From: Candidatus Poribacteria bacterium | GTDB lineage: Bacteria > Poribacteria > WGA-4E > WGA-3G | NCBI GenBank assembly: GCA_009841255.1 | Contig: VXMD01000048.1 | Coordinates: forward strand, 1 to 64,000 | Reading direction: 5' to 3' | DNA: 64,000 bases | Shown: in pieces, positions 34,174-42,395 of the stretch | How the letters are laid out: each line of letters begins with the position of its first letter | Position numbering within the stretch: the first letter of the stretch is position 1 | Made by a program: the position numbers and the translations under genes | The notes under the pieces: generated by a model | What the model was told of the DNA's origin: nothing | The model's input: the letters and a program-made list of their open reading frames with translations, nothing else | The model's database searches: none

Positions 34174-35520
34174 GTGGATTATTATGTGAGTCTGCTCGGT
34201 GACGATTCAAACCCTGGTACGTCCGAAACATGTCCGTGGCAAAGTATTGAACGGGTAAATGCTGCCCAGTTGTTGCCCGGGGATGCTGTTCTGTTTCACG
34301 CCAACCAAACCTTCCCCGGAAATCTCCGTTTACACGGGAGTAGACACGCGCCATGTCCCGTAACAATAAGCTCCTACGGATCCGGTAGAGCCACTATCGA
34401 CGCGGGGAATGGTGCCGGTATTGTAGCGAAGAATATGGGGGGCATTCACCTAAGCAAACTCAACTTTGTCGGGACTGGCGCGTCTGAGAACGCCCATTCT
34501 GGCATCCTGTTCATGAATACGCTACCCGATGGGATTAGGTTGGGAGATATTCAGATTCATCGCGTCGATGTCAGCGGTTTCAAACATTCTGGGATCTGCT
34601 TCATGGCAGAACCACCAGATCGGAGTTGGAGCGGTTTCTGTGATGTCCGAATTACGTCCGTTACGAGCCATGACAACGGTGACGCAGGTATCAGCTGTAT
34701 CGGTATTTGGAATCCAGAGCGAGAGGGGTATGCACATCGAGACTTTTATGTGGGTAACTGCAGCGTTTATAGGAATGCGGGCATCCCCGGTAAGGGAAGT
34801 CATTCAGGGAACGGTATTGTCCTCGCGCAGATAGATGGGGCATTGATTGAGTGTTGCCGTGCTTACGAAAATGGCGGCTTAAACGATTACGAAGGCGGGG
34901 GTCCCGTTGGGATCTGGGCATGGGACGCGAACCGTGTTGTCATTCAGTTCAATGAATCGCATCACAACCGTACTGGCAGTAGTAAAGATGGTGGCGGATT
35001 CGATCTGGACGGCGGCGTACGGAATTCGACGGTTCAGTACAACTATTCCCACGATAACGATGGACCCGGGTATCTGCTGGCACAGTTCAGCGGTGCTCGT
35101 GCGTTTTATGGAAACGTCCTTCGCCACAACGTGAGCGTAAACGATAGTAGGAAGAATCGTTACGGAGGCATTCACCTCTGGTCTACGGGGGCAAGCGGTG
35201 GTATCGCCGACACGACCTTTTACGCCAACACAGTTTTCACAACACAATCGGCTGACGGAAACCCTGCCGCCGTTGACTGTGTGAGCGCGGGTATTCGCAA
35301 CATTCGTTTCTATAACAATCGCTTTCAAACCGATGGGGAAGCGGTGTTCGTCCGTGGAAAAACGAGTCCAAATGTTCTATTTAGAGGCAACACTTTCGAC
35401 ACGGATTGCCGGTTTCCGAGATTTTCTGTTGATGATGTAGTTAGTTATCGTGCAGCGTCGTCCTCTTTCACCGGAGTCGCTCGAAAAAATGATCCAGAAA
35501 CGCCTCGGCAGCCACTTTAA
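34174..35520 (+). CDS. Right-handed parallel beta-helix protein
   Basis: A 448-residue protein starting at a GTG directly after a start-site repeat. The N-terminus DYYVSLLGDDSNPGTSETCPWQSI is typical of pectate-lyase-like polysaccharide lyases and glycosidases, followed by PbH1 coils such as HSGICFMAEPPD, NGDAGISCIGIW, HSGNGIVLAQIDGALIECC and DGGGFDLDGGVRNSTVQYNY. No signal peptide is seen, odd for this family. Asp/His-rich turns (SHDNGD, YSHDND) could bind calcium or be catalytic. Its last 53 bases overlap the convergent nucleoside hydrolase gene. Confidence 0.8.
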   Translation: MDYYVSLLGDDSNPGTSETCPWQSIERVNAAQLLPGDAVLFHANQTFPGNLRLHGSRHAPCPVTISSYGSGRATIDAGNGAGIVAKNMGGIHLSKLNFVGTGASENAHSGILFMNTLPDGIRLGDIQIHRVDVSGFKHSGICFMAEPPDRSWSGFCDVRITSVTSHDNGDAGISCIGIWNPEREGYAHRDFYVGNCSVYRNAGIPGKGSHSGNGIVLAQIDGALIECCRAYENGGLNDYEGGGPVGIWAWDANRVVIQFNESHHNRTGSSKDGGGFDLDGGVRNSTVQYNYSHDNDGPGYLLAQFSGARAFYGNVLRHNVSVNDSRKNRYGGIHLWSTGASGGIADTTFYANTVFTTQSADGNPAAVDCVSAGIRNIRFYNNRFQTDGEAVFVRGKTSPNVLFRGNTFDTDCRFPRFSVDDVVSYRAASSSFTGVARKNDPETPRQPL

Positions 35521-36430
35521 CGCAGACGTGTGCGTTCGGACTGGAGGGTCGGCGTTCAGGACGCAAATCAGACACTGTCATGCCGTTTGTTAAAGTGCCT
35601 TCGGTTTCCACTTGCACATCCGCTGCAACGCTTTCAAAATAATCTGGGTGTGTGAGCATACCGATCGGGAGTGCGTCATGGATATGAAATCCCCAGAATC
35701 CAACGTATTGTCGGTAAAATTCCATACAGGATTCTGTCGCGTCCTTAATGAATTGGGAAATTCTGTCAGATCGATTATCGATTTCCGCGTGCAATCGTTC
35801 ACCGGTTAAAACGACTTGATGTGTTGCATCGAGCGGGGCGATATGAATAGGCACATCGAATTGGAAAACTTCGTGTGCTGCGTGTGGATCGACGAAAATG
35901 TTGAACTCTGCCGTAGTCGTAACGTTTCCGTATACCTCAAACGCTCCGCCCATCACAACGATCTTCTGCAGTCGTTGCATCTTTGCCGCATCTTTACGAA
36001 TTGCCTTGGCGACGTTTGTTAGCGGACCGAGTGCCACGAGTGTGAGGGCATCTGGATAGCGTGTTACCATCTCAAGGATGAGATCGACCCCTGAAGTGGA
36101 TAAGATGTCTGTGTCAGCGGGCGGGTACAGCGGACTCCCATCAGCGTTTCGCAGTTGACTCACATTTCCTAAGCCGTCATCACCGTGGACATGAGCGGCT
36201 GTTACGAGAGGCTTGACGAGCGGTTGTGCTGCTCCTTGGGCAATAAGGGGGAATTCCTCCAAATCGAGCACCTTAAGAATTCTAAGCAGGTTCTCTGTTC
36301 CCTGTGTAACAGGAACATTTCCGCAGACGGTTGTTATTGCCTCTATCTGCAATTCGGGTGAGAGCATTCCGAGGAGAATGGCGAGGGCATCGTCTACTCC
36401 TGGATCTGTGTCTATAAGGATGCGTTGCAT
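35468..36430 (-). CDS. Inosine-uridine-preferring nucleoside hydrolase
   Basis: A 320-residue nucleoside hydrolase that splits the N-glycosidic bond of ribonucleosides. The calcium and ribose site DTDPGVDDA is at residues 7-15, with later motifs LVALGPLTNVAKAI, VVMGGAFEVYGNVTTTAEFN and the C-terminal HIHDALPIG. The start was placed at the ATG at 36430, not the open frame from 36487. The 3' end overlaps the beta-helix gene on the other strand. thiO lies upstream on the same strand, 59 bp away. Confidence 0.92.
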   Translation of the reverse strand: MQRILIDTDPGVDDALAILLGMLSPELQIEAITTVCGNVPVTQGTENLLRILKVLDLEEFPLIAQGAAQPLVKPLVTAAHVHGDDGLGNVSQLRNADGSPLYPPADTDILSTSGVDLILEMVTRYPDALTLVALGPLTNVAKAIRKDAAKMQRLQKIVVMGGAFEVYGNVTTTAEFNIFVDPHAAHEVFQFDVPIHIAPLDATHQVVLTGERLHAEIDNRSDRISQFIKDATESCMEFYRQYVGFWGFHIHDALPIGMLTHPDYFESVAADVQVETEGTLTNGMTVSDLRPERRPSSPNAHVCVKVAAEAFLDHFFERLR

Positions 36431-36489
36431 GTTTGTCTCTTTACAAAATCTCGGTATTTCTACAAATTTGTAGATGCAGTTATCCAACC

Positions 36490-37668
36490 CTACGCTTCTG
36501 AAAACCTGTCCAATTGGAACGGAGCGATTGTCTCCGAGGTCTCACCCGTCAGAATCAGTTTGGAGATCTCGTAAGCTGTGATGGGTGTGAGTAAGATGCC
36601 GTTGCGATAGTGGCCTGTTGCATATATAAGATTCTCGACAGGTGTTTTACCGAGTATGGGAGCATTGTCGCTGCTGCCGGGACGTAAACCCGTCCAAGTT
36701 TCGATTAGTGGGAGTTCATAAAAACCCGGCACCGCTTCACACGCCCCGCGCATAAGTTCATATATACCACCAACGGTCAGATGCGGATCAAACCCCAGTT
36801 CCTCGGTTGTCGCACCGACGACAAGTCTACCATCGGTTCTCGGCACTAAATATACCGGTATCGGATACCGCGTCTTGACGGTGCGAATGACGTTTTCGAT
36901 CCGAATACCCTCCTGCATTTGCAATGCCAACATCTGTCCCTTCACAGGGCGCACGGGCGGGGCAATCGTATCCGGTAACCCCCGGATCTGACCAGACCAG
37001 CATCCTGCGGCGAGAATACATACATCTGCGCCTTGAAAACCGTCTTGTGTTTGAACACCCGTTGCGGTTCCGTTTTCTATGACAATTCTTTCAACAGCAC
37101 TATTTTGATGCAACACGCCGCCACGCTTCTGATAGGGATACTGGAGTGCCTGAGCCATCAGACGGTTATCAACTTGATGATCAGTTTCACAACGAATCGC
37201 TGCAGTCACGTATGGCGAGAGCGCACCTTCAATTTCACGGGCTTCGCGTCCGCTCAACCACTCGACATTCAACCCTAACTCTTGTTGGAAGGCATACGTA
37301 TGTCGGAGTTGATCTGTCTCATCAGATCCAATTCCGATAATGAGCGTGCCTTCTGATCGGTAACCGATCGACATTTCTGTTTCCGTCTCTAACTCATCAA
37401 CCCATTCCGGGTAGCGTGCCAAACTTTGATTGCTGAGTTCGAGGAGAGTGAGTTCGTCGCTATGGGCTTCCGCAATTGGACCGAGCATCCCCCCGGCTGC
37501 CCAAGAGGCACCGCGTCCGGCGTGTCCGCTTTCATAAATGGTGACGGCGGCACCCTTTTTCGCCAACTGCCATCCGATACCCAGTCCAATCACACCTCCA
37601 CCAATGATGAGAATCTTCTGATTTTTGACACTCCCACACCTAAAGTCGTGGGATTCTTGCTTCTGCAT
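36490..37668 (-). CDS. thiO: Glycine oxidase ThiO-type FAD enzyme
   Basis: A 392-residue FAD-dependent amine oxidase. The dinucleotide fold is KILIIGGGVIGLGIGWQLAK, then GASWAAGGMLGP, and the end TGHYRNGILLTPITA is diagnostic for ThiO, which makes iminoglycine for thiazole synthesis. No other thiamine genes are adjacent. The N-terminus is odd: the first 14 residues (MQKQESHDFRCGSV) come from the right end of the adjacent IS605-group element, which also supplies the ribosome site GGGAGG six bases before the ATG at 37668. The native start codon was probably lost on insertion. Confidence 0.9.
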   Translation of the reverse strand: MQKQESHDFRCGSVKNQKILIIGGGVIGLGIGWQLAKKGAAVTIYESGHAGRGASWAAGGMLGPIAEAHSDELTLLELSNQSLARYPEWVDELETETEMSIGYRSEGTLIIGIGSDETDQLRHTYAFQQELGLNVEWLSGREAREIEGALSPYVTAAIRCETDHQVDNRLMAQALQYPYQKRGGVLHQNSAVERIVIENGTATGVQTQDGFQGADVCILAAGCWSGQIRGLPDTIAPPVRPVKGQMLALQMQEGIRIENVIRTVKTRYPIPVYLVPRTDGRLVVGATTEELGFDPHLTVGGIYELMRGACEAVPGFYELPLIETWTGLRPGSSDNAPILGKTPVENLIYATGHYRNGILLTPITAYEISKLILTGETSETIAPFQLDRFSEA

Positions 37669-37720
37669 TTGTAACCTCCCGCAAGTGGAGGGATTACACA
37701 AACTCCACAAGCGTTTTAAC
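37625..37720 (-). ncRNA. Predicted omega RNA (reRNA) scaffold at the tnpB 3' end
   Basis: In characterised TnpB systems the guide RNA is made from the 3' end of tnpB through the right end into flanking DNA. Here that region has two hairpin candidates (CTCCACTTGCGGGAG-like near 37675-37692 and the CCCAC/GTGGG end hairpin). The guide would be the thiO sequence from 37624 downward. The assignment rests on family knowledge and position only. Confidence 0.5.
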
Positions 37721-38915
37721 TCTCCGCGTGTCCCGCGGCGAGGGTGAGCGGAAGTGTCCCATCACGATGATCGCGATCGGACGCCTTCCGCCTTAAATTG
37801 ATTGCGGCGTTAACATCTCGGTCTATGGACGCGCCACAATTGCGACACTGATACTGCCGATCTGATAGTGTTAAGTCGTCTTTCTTATGTCCGCAGGTGC
37901 TACAGTTTCTCGAACTGGCGAAAAAGCGATCCGCCTGCACAATCGGGATACTTAGTGCTTTCGCTTTCGCCTTGAGCTTCTCAAAGAAACCGCCAAGCGC
38001 AGCGTCTGATAAAGCTTTTGCCAGTTTTCTATTCTTGAGCAGGTTCGTAACCTGTAGCGTTTCTATACCGATTTTGGATACACACTTAAGAATATCGGTT
38101 GTTGCCTGATGGTGTGCGTCGCGACGGATACAAGCAATCCGATAGTGGAGTCGCTCCACAATCCGCTTTTGCTTATACCAATTGGCACTTAAGAAAACTT
38201 TACGACTTAACTTGCGTTGCTCGCGTGCTAACTTGCGCTCGTAGCGTTTGAGAGGTTGCGGGTTCTCATACTTCGTTCCATCGTCAAGCGTTGCTAATGT
38301 CGAAATGCCAACGTCTATACCGATAGTGGGGTAGATTGATCTTTCAATCTTATCAGGTGTTCCAATATCGGTATGAGATACATACCCATTAACAAACTCG
38401 GTCGGTGCTGGACAGCGACGGATAGGTTCTTCAACTTCTACGGATACAGACGCAAACCAACGATGTGCTGTCCTTGAGATCGTGACGGATACGATTTTAC
38501 CTGCAAAACGCAATTCTTGAAATGTCTTTACCCAGCCGATTTTGGGTAACTTGATGCGCTTGCCTTCTATGCGGACAGCTTGTTCGTCGGTGGTGTAGGT
38601 GTGTTTGCAACCTCGTTTTTTGAGTCTTGGAAACTTTGTCCGCTTTGCTTTCCAATTGTCTATGGCAGAACCGAGATGATGGACGGCATACATCGCAGCA
38701 CGTTGATCTTGTGCTTGCGTCCAATCGTATTCCTTCTTTTTTTCATTAAAGCGTTTGTTAAGGTCATACATGGATAAGAAATTATCCGCTGAGAGTTCCG
38801 CCTTAAAATCAGACAACGCAGAATTGTAAGCAAACTTCGCATAACCACATTGCTGGTAAAACCACGCAATCTGATCGCGATTCGGGCGTAATGCAATTTT
38901 ATGTGTCTTTATCAT
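37716..38915 (-). CDS. tnpB: TnpB RNA-guided nuclease, IS605 group
   Basis: A 399-residue TnpB with an apparently intact nuclease. The RuvC residues are D201 (GIDVGISTLATL), E285 (IGIETLQV) and the Asp pair in IDRDVNAA (D365/D367). The zinc finger cysteines are C338, C341, C357 and C360 (CSTCGHKK and CRNCGA). The N-terminal MIKTHKIALRPN and the LPKIGWVKTFQ segment are family-typical. Homologues cut DNA next to a short TAM under omega-RNA guidance, which helps the element to persist. No frameshift is present, so activity is plausible. Confidence 0.95.
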   Translation of the reverse strand: MIKTHKIALRPNRDQIAWFYQQCGYAKFAYNSALSDFKAELSADNFLSMYDLNKRFNEKKKEYDWTQAQDQRAAMYAVHHLGSAIDNWKAKRTKFPRLKKRGCKHTYTTDEQAVRIEGKRIKLPKIGWVKTFQELRFAGKIVSVTISRTAHRWFASVSVEVEEPIRRCPAPTEFVNGYVSHTDIGTPDKIERSIYPTIGIDVGISTLATLDDGTKYENPQPLKRYERKLAREQRKLSRKVFLSANWYKQKRIVERLHYRIACIRRDAHHQATTDILKCVSKIGIETLQVTNLLKNRKLAKALSDAALGGFFEKLKAKAKALSIPIVQADRFFASSRNCSTCGHKKDDLTLSDRQYQCRNCGASIDRDVNAAINLRRKASDRDHRDGTLPLTLAAGHAES

Positions 38916-38956
38916 GGACTATCAGGTATCAGGCTTTTATCCCCCGTAACGTAGGA

Positions 38957-38997
38957 GGCAGACACATTACCAAGCGGTAATGCGTTACATGTCTGCC
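38957..38997. repeat. Nested hairpin at the tnpB element left end
   Basis: Outer arms GGCAGACA (38957-38964) and TGTCTGCC (38990-38997) enclose an inner 6-bp hairpin ATTACC-AAGC-GGTAAT (38966-38981). Such subterminal hairpins are what single-strand TnpA transposases recognise. Confidence 0.75.
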
Positions 38998-39002
38998 AAC
39001 CT

Positions 39003-39422
39003 GATATTTTAATTATACCACTTATGACGCTGTTTTTCACGGATCCTAAAGTGTGGGCAGTACTTTGTATCAATTTTAGCATGACGAGGTAATTTTGTCC
39101 AATTACAGAACGATTTTGGATGTGTAAAGTTTTTGACATCAAGCGTTCCCTTCGTCTCCCCAAGCCCGGTAGGTGCGGTTTCCTAACCGCACCGGAGATT
39201 CTGATACGCAACAGTATTTCCTAAAACCCGCGAAATCTGCCTCATCAAAGGCGTGGTTCGTAGTAGTGCAATTCATTGTGCCTTGCGTAAGTCCTGATTA
39301 ACCTAAGTTGCGACGTTCAGTGCCTTGCAATTTGCGGGTTTATGTGCTATGCTGTTAAATGTCCATTTTAGCGAGGCACCTCGCTATCAAAACATTCAAC
39401 CCTCAAAATAGAGCGACATGCT
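39003..39422. other. Gap between the IS element and the small open frame
   Basis: Starts with a minus-strand core of the start-site repeat (GGTATAATTAAAA, 39006-39018). Further right there is a possible promoter, TTGCAA (39325-39330), 17-base spacer, TATGCT (39348-39353), aimed at the small frame at 39423. The GCGAGGCACCTCGC inverted repeat (39371-39384) follows. No other gene was seen. Confidence 0.45.
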
Positions 39423-39569
39423 ATGCCAATATTTTCTAAGTTATTCGAGATACTTCCAGATGCAGAGCATTTACTAATTCTTGAACCAGAAGAACTTGCC
39501 GACCATGACATCCCTATCTTCTACACAATTCGCTCAATCCACGATGCATCCGAATGTAGAAGGAGTTAG
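39423..39569 (+). pseudogene. Small frame resembling the start of a TIGR02391-type protein
   Basis: A 48-residue frame from ATG 39423 to TAG. It begins MPIFSKLFEILPDAEHLLIL and continues EPEELADHD. The sequence 'D-(1-3)-LL-LEPEELA' resembles the N-terminus of TIGR02391/Abi-like proteins as I recall them, but the frame ends soon after. It may be the truncated remnant of such a gene, or a short independent gene. A promoter-like sequence lies 70 bases upstream. The family link is a recollection, not a search result. Confidence 0.35.
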
Positions 39570-39630
39570 AAACTGTTCTTACTGAGTCCAATGCCCGAGA
39601 ATCGCATCCAAAGATGAAAACTCAATATTC

Positions 39631-40434
39631 ATGGCTAAAAATAGTTCCAGTCCGAGTAAGAACAACCGACGTGTCGGTATTTGCCTAATACTTTTCCTTG
39701 TGTGCTGCCCCCCACTGATAGCACAGGTGAATATTTTTACGGGTGAAACGATGAAACAGATGCGGTTAAAATCCGGTTTGTATAACAGTATCGCACTGGA
39801 TTTAACCTATCGTTCCGGCAACACAAATTTCCTTACAACTCGGACTCGATTTCGCTCAGATTATCTTACAGAAGTGTATCACGCCTTCATTTTCGGAAGT
39901 CTTCAACAGGGCAGAAAGGATGATGTGTTTTTTATTAATAAGGGTATGGCACACGCTCGAATTATCCGAAGTGTGACGCAGCACGTCCTTTTTGAATCCT
40001 TTGTTCAGAAGCAATTCAACGAATCTATTCTATTGAGCGACCGGAATTTGGTAGGCGGTGGTGTTCGGTTTGCCTCGCATCCTCGTAAGTCCAAATTTAA
40101 CCTCTATCTCGGCATCGGTGCGATGTGGGAACACGAACGGATTAATGACAAAAAGAGTGGCGCGATGACAACCCGTGTCGTTCGATCAACGAATTATATC
40201 AATTGGACTGGGCAACTCGATGAACGCGTCACGACGAGTGCGACTGGATACTATCAGGTGTATGTCCGACGTTTTCAGGATTATCGCATCCTGTTTGAAG
40301 GTAGCATTACGTTCCAATTGACGACCAAATTATCCTTTCCGCTCCGAGTGAATTTCCGATATGATAGTGAACCCCCTACCGGTATCCGAAAACATGATGT
40401 GGAAATATTTAACGGATTGCGGTATACTTTTTAA
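39631..40434 (+). CDS. DUF481-like outer-membrane barrel protein
   Basis: A 267-residue exported protein. The signal sequence covers residues 14-32 (VGICLILFLVCCPPLIAQ). Then come amphipathic beta strands and the characteristic end LRVNFRYDSEPPTGIRKHDV with GLRYTF, the DUF481 (YdiY-like) pattern, which also ends in Phe as outer-membrane barrels do. DUF481 members respond to acid or salt stress in enterobacteria; the role here is unknown. It resembles the barrel at 18944 in its last strands. Confidence 0.75.
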   Translation: MAKNSSSPSKNNRRVGICLILFLVCCPPLIAQVNIFTGETMKQMRLKSGLYNSIALDLTYRSGNTNFLTTRTRFRSDYLTEVYHAFIFGSLQQGRKDDVFFINKGMAHARIIRSVTQHVLFESFVQKQFNESILLSDRNLVGGGVRFASHPRKSKFNLYLGIGAMWEHERINDKKSGAMTTRVVRSTNYINWTGQLDERVTTSATGYYQVYVRRFQDYRILFEGSITFQLTTKLSFPLRVNFRYDSEPPTGIRKHDVEIFNGLRYTF

Positions 40435-40435
40435 G

Positions 40436-40475
40436 AGCCATCAGCGGTCAGCGGTCAGCAATCGGCAAAGAGCGT
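40436..40475 (+). repeat. Short copy of the CTGATAACTGA-type repeat
   Basis: GCCATCAGCGGTCAGCGGTC followed by AGCAATCGGC lies directly after the DUF481 gene stop, in the gap before the fusion gene. Related to the GTCAGCAGTCAG variant at 23374. Confidence 0.5.
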
Positions 40476-40546
40476 ATTGTGGGGTTTGAGTGAAACATGT
40501 TCGCTACATACCAAGAGCCGACAGCCATTAAGAAAGGAGTCGTTTT

Positions 40547-41518
40547 ATGAAGTGGGCGAGGACCTACACTTGGAAAATGGGAATGATAATCTGTATCGGT
40601 GTGTGGTTTATTGTTCTGGGCACTCATATCGGGTGGACGGATGGACATTTCCAGATCATTGAAAAGGAGAAGAAGCTTGTCTTGAAGGGTAAAATTTCTG
40701 AGGCACTTGGTGAATACGATTCACATTTAAAGGGAGCGGTTGAATACCTTGTTTGTGGACACAATGGCAAGGAATATGAGAGTATTGTCGTTGTCGATGC
40801 AACGGCAAAGGAAGTTCATGACGCACTTGAAAAACTCGGTGTTGCGATCGGGGCACCTCCCGGCTATGACGAAGAAAAAGATGAACCGACACCTCCAAAG
40901 GGAACCGAGTTTCTCATGTATGTTGAATGGAAGGATGGCGATACGAAGAAAAAGGTTCGTGCCGAAGAACTCATTTTCAACGTGAAGACGCAAAAGCCGA
41001 TGCAACATGTCGCCTGGATCTATTCGGGATCGCGTGTGGTGCCAGATTTGGACAGCGATGATGAGGATGCGATGATCCCGCAGGCATTTATGAGCAACGA
41101 CCTTGTCGCCTTAAGGCTCTTTGATGCGAGCGCGCTCTTCCAGAATCCGCTTCCCGAATCCTCGGAGGAGAATATTTATAAAAAGAACGATGCCTTACTG
41201 CCAAAACTTGGGACACCTGTCATGCTCACGATTGCGGTCAACCGGAAAGTGCAACTGTATGTGATAATTACTGGAAAAGTGCAAGGCGTGGGATTCCGCA
41301 ATTTCACACAACTTAACGCTACGCCGCTTGGTATCAATGGCTATGCCAAGAATCTACCGAACGGCACTGTCGAAGTCGTCGCCGAGGGCGATAAGTCGCA
41401 GTTAGATGCGTTAGTCGCTTTGTTAAAGAAGGGACCGCGCTATGCGAGAGTGGATTCGCTTGAAATTGATGAACGCCCGTTCACTGGGGAATATAAGACT
41501 TTCGGCATTCGGTATTAA
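40547..41518 (+). CDS. YdjY-like domain fused to acylphosphatase
   Basis: A 323-residue two-part protein. An N-terminal hydrophobic anchor (residues 12-28) is followed by a YdjY-type domain (about 35-230: KGAVEYLVCGHNGKEYESIV, ALEKLGVAIGAPPG), common in planctomycete and related secreted proteins. Residues 236-323 form a complete acylphosphatase: GKVQGVGFR (catalytic R251), then GYAKNLPNGTVEV (N269). Acylphosphatases hydrolyse carboxyl-phosphate bonds and are normally free cytoplasmic proteins of about 95 residues, so an exported fusion is unusual. The MocA-like gene starts 3 bp after the stop. Confidence 0.82.
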   Translation: MKWARTYTWKMGMIICIGVWFIVLGTHIGWTDGHFQIIEKEKKLVLKGKISEALGEYDSHLKGAVEYLVCGHNGKEYESIVVVDATAKEVHDALEKLGVAIGAPPGYDEEKDEPTPPKGTEFLMYVEWKDGDTKKKVRAEELIFNVKTQKPMQHVAWIYSGSRVVPDLDSDDEDAMIPQAFMSNDLVALRLFDASALFQNPLPESSEENIYKKNDALLPKLGTPVMLTIAVNRKVQLYVIITGKVQGVGFRNFTQLNATPLGINGYAKNLPNGTVEVVAEGDKSQLDALVALLKKGPRYARVDSLEIDERPFTGEYKTFGIRY

Positions 41519-41521
41519 GTT

Positions 41522-42127
41522 ATGACGCATACGTCCTCCACTCTCATTTCGGGAATTCTCCTCGCCGCAGGGCTTTCTACCCGGATGGGGGAGCCGAAGC
41601 AGCTGCTCCCTTTTGGCGAAAGCACTATTGTTGAAACTGTGGTGGACAGTATGCTTGGTGCCAAGTTTGATGAGGTTATCGTTGTTGTCGGACATTACGC
41701 GGCGCAGATTCAAGAACAACTATCGGGGCGTCCTGTTAAAATCGTTTTTAATCCTGACTATCACGAGGGGATGCTGACCTCCGCACAGGCGGGTATACGT
41801 GCCTTGAAAGAAGATGATGCGTTTGCGCTTATGCTGGTCGATCAACCGTTTATCACCTCTGCGTTAATCGATGGGGTTATTGATGCCTACGTTCAAACAA
41901 ACAAAGGGATTGCCTTACCGAGTTATAATTATAAACGGGGGCATCCAGTGATCTTCCATCGGCGGTATGCCGACGATATTCTTGACTTGAGGGCGGAGGG
42001 TGGCGGTGTGCGGACGCTCTTCAAGACGCATGGCGACGATATTCATTACCTTACAGTCGATACGGACCGGGTGCTTCGGGATATAGACTATCGCGAAGAC
42101 TATGAACGCGCCCTGAAGGAAAATTGA
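41522..42127 (+). CDS. MocA/MobA-like nucleotidyltransferase
   Basis: A 201-residue Rossmann-like transferase with the N-terminal nucleotide loop LLAAGLSTRMGEPKQLLPFG, the LVDQPF metal motif and HPVIFHRRYADDILDL. This is the pattern of molybdenum-cofactor cytidylyl- or guanylyltransferases (MocA, MobA); other NTP transferases share it. No molybdoenzyme is in the window, so the cofactor role is inferred from family only. It is separated from the upstream fusion gene by 3 bp. Confidence 0.85.
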   Translation: MTHTSSTLISGILLAAGLSTRMGEPKQLLPFGESTIVETVVDSMLGAKFDEVIVVVGHYAAQIQEQLSGRPVKIVFNPDYHEGMLTSAQAGIRALKEDDAFALMLVDQPFITSALIDGVIDAYVQTNKGIALPSYNYKRGHPVIFHRRYADDILDLRAEGGGVRTLFKTHGDDIHYLTVDTDRVLRDIDYREDYERALKEN

Positions 42128-42251
42128 AACTGTGCCAAAGCGGGGACGGTGTATCGTTCTAAAAGCCACATTGACAGGTGAGGATGTCGTGCCGGGGTTT
42201 ACCTGTCCCGTGGAAAACCTCTTTGAATAACCTGAGTGTCACTTATACAAA

Positions 42252-42395
42252 AAATAATTAAAAATCCGTAGAATCCAGTGCGTAGTTCGTATTGTCCCGC
42301 AAGCCCACACGCGGCTTGCGTATGGAGAGCGGATGGGCGGAAAGGGACTTCAGATCTCAAACCTATCTGACCGCACCGTAAGGAATAATTAAAAA
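42252..42395 (+). repeat. Long start-site repeat element, copy before moxR
   Basis: About 144 bases starting with a TAATTAAAA core and ending CCGTAAGGAATAATTAAAAA just before the moxR GTG. It contains the perfect hairpin GCAAGCC-CACACGC-GGCTTGC (42299-42319). It is closely similar throughout to 44987-45129. Confidence 0.8.

Larger units (their letters stand above)
37625..39002 (-). mobile_element. IS605-group element carrying tnpB only
   Basis: A single-gene IS200/IS605-type insertion read on the minus strand. The right end carries the subterminal hairpin CCCACGACTTTAGGTGTGGG and ends near GTGTCAA (tip about 37625). The left end has a nested hairpin (38957-38997: outer GGCAGACA/TGTCTGCC, inner ATTACC/GGTAAT). 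No tnpA is present, so movement would need a transposase from elsewhere. The left tip is uncertain by a few bases. The flank outside it is GGTATAATTAAAA, a start-site repeat core. Confidence 0.85.

Noticed and set aside
36490-37668. Thiamine biosynthesis cluster around thiO
   Set aside because: No thiG, thiS, thiE or other thiamine gene and no TPP riboswitch is nearby; thiO stands alone.
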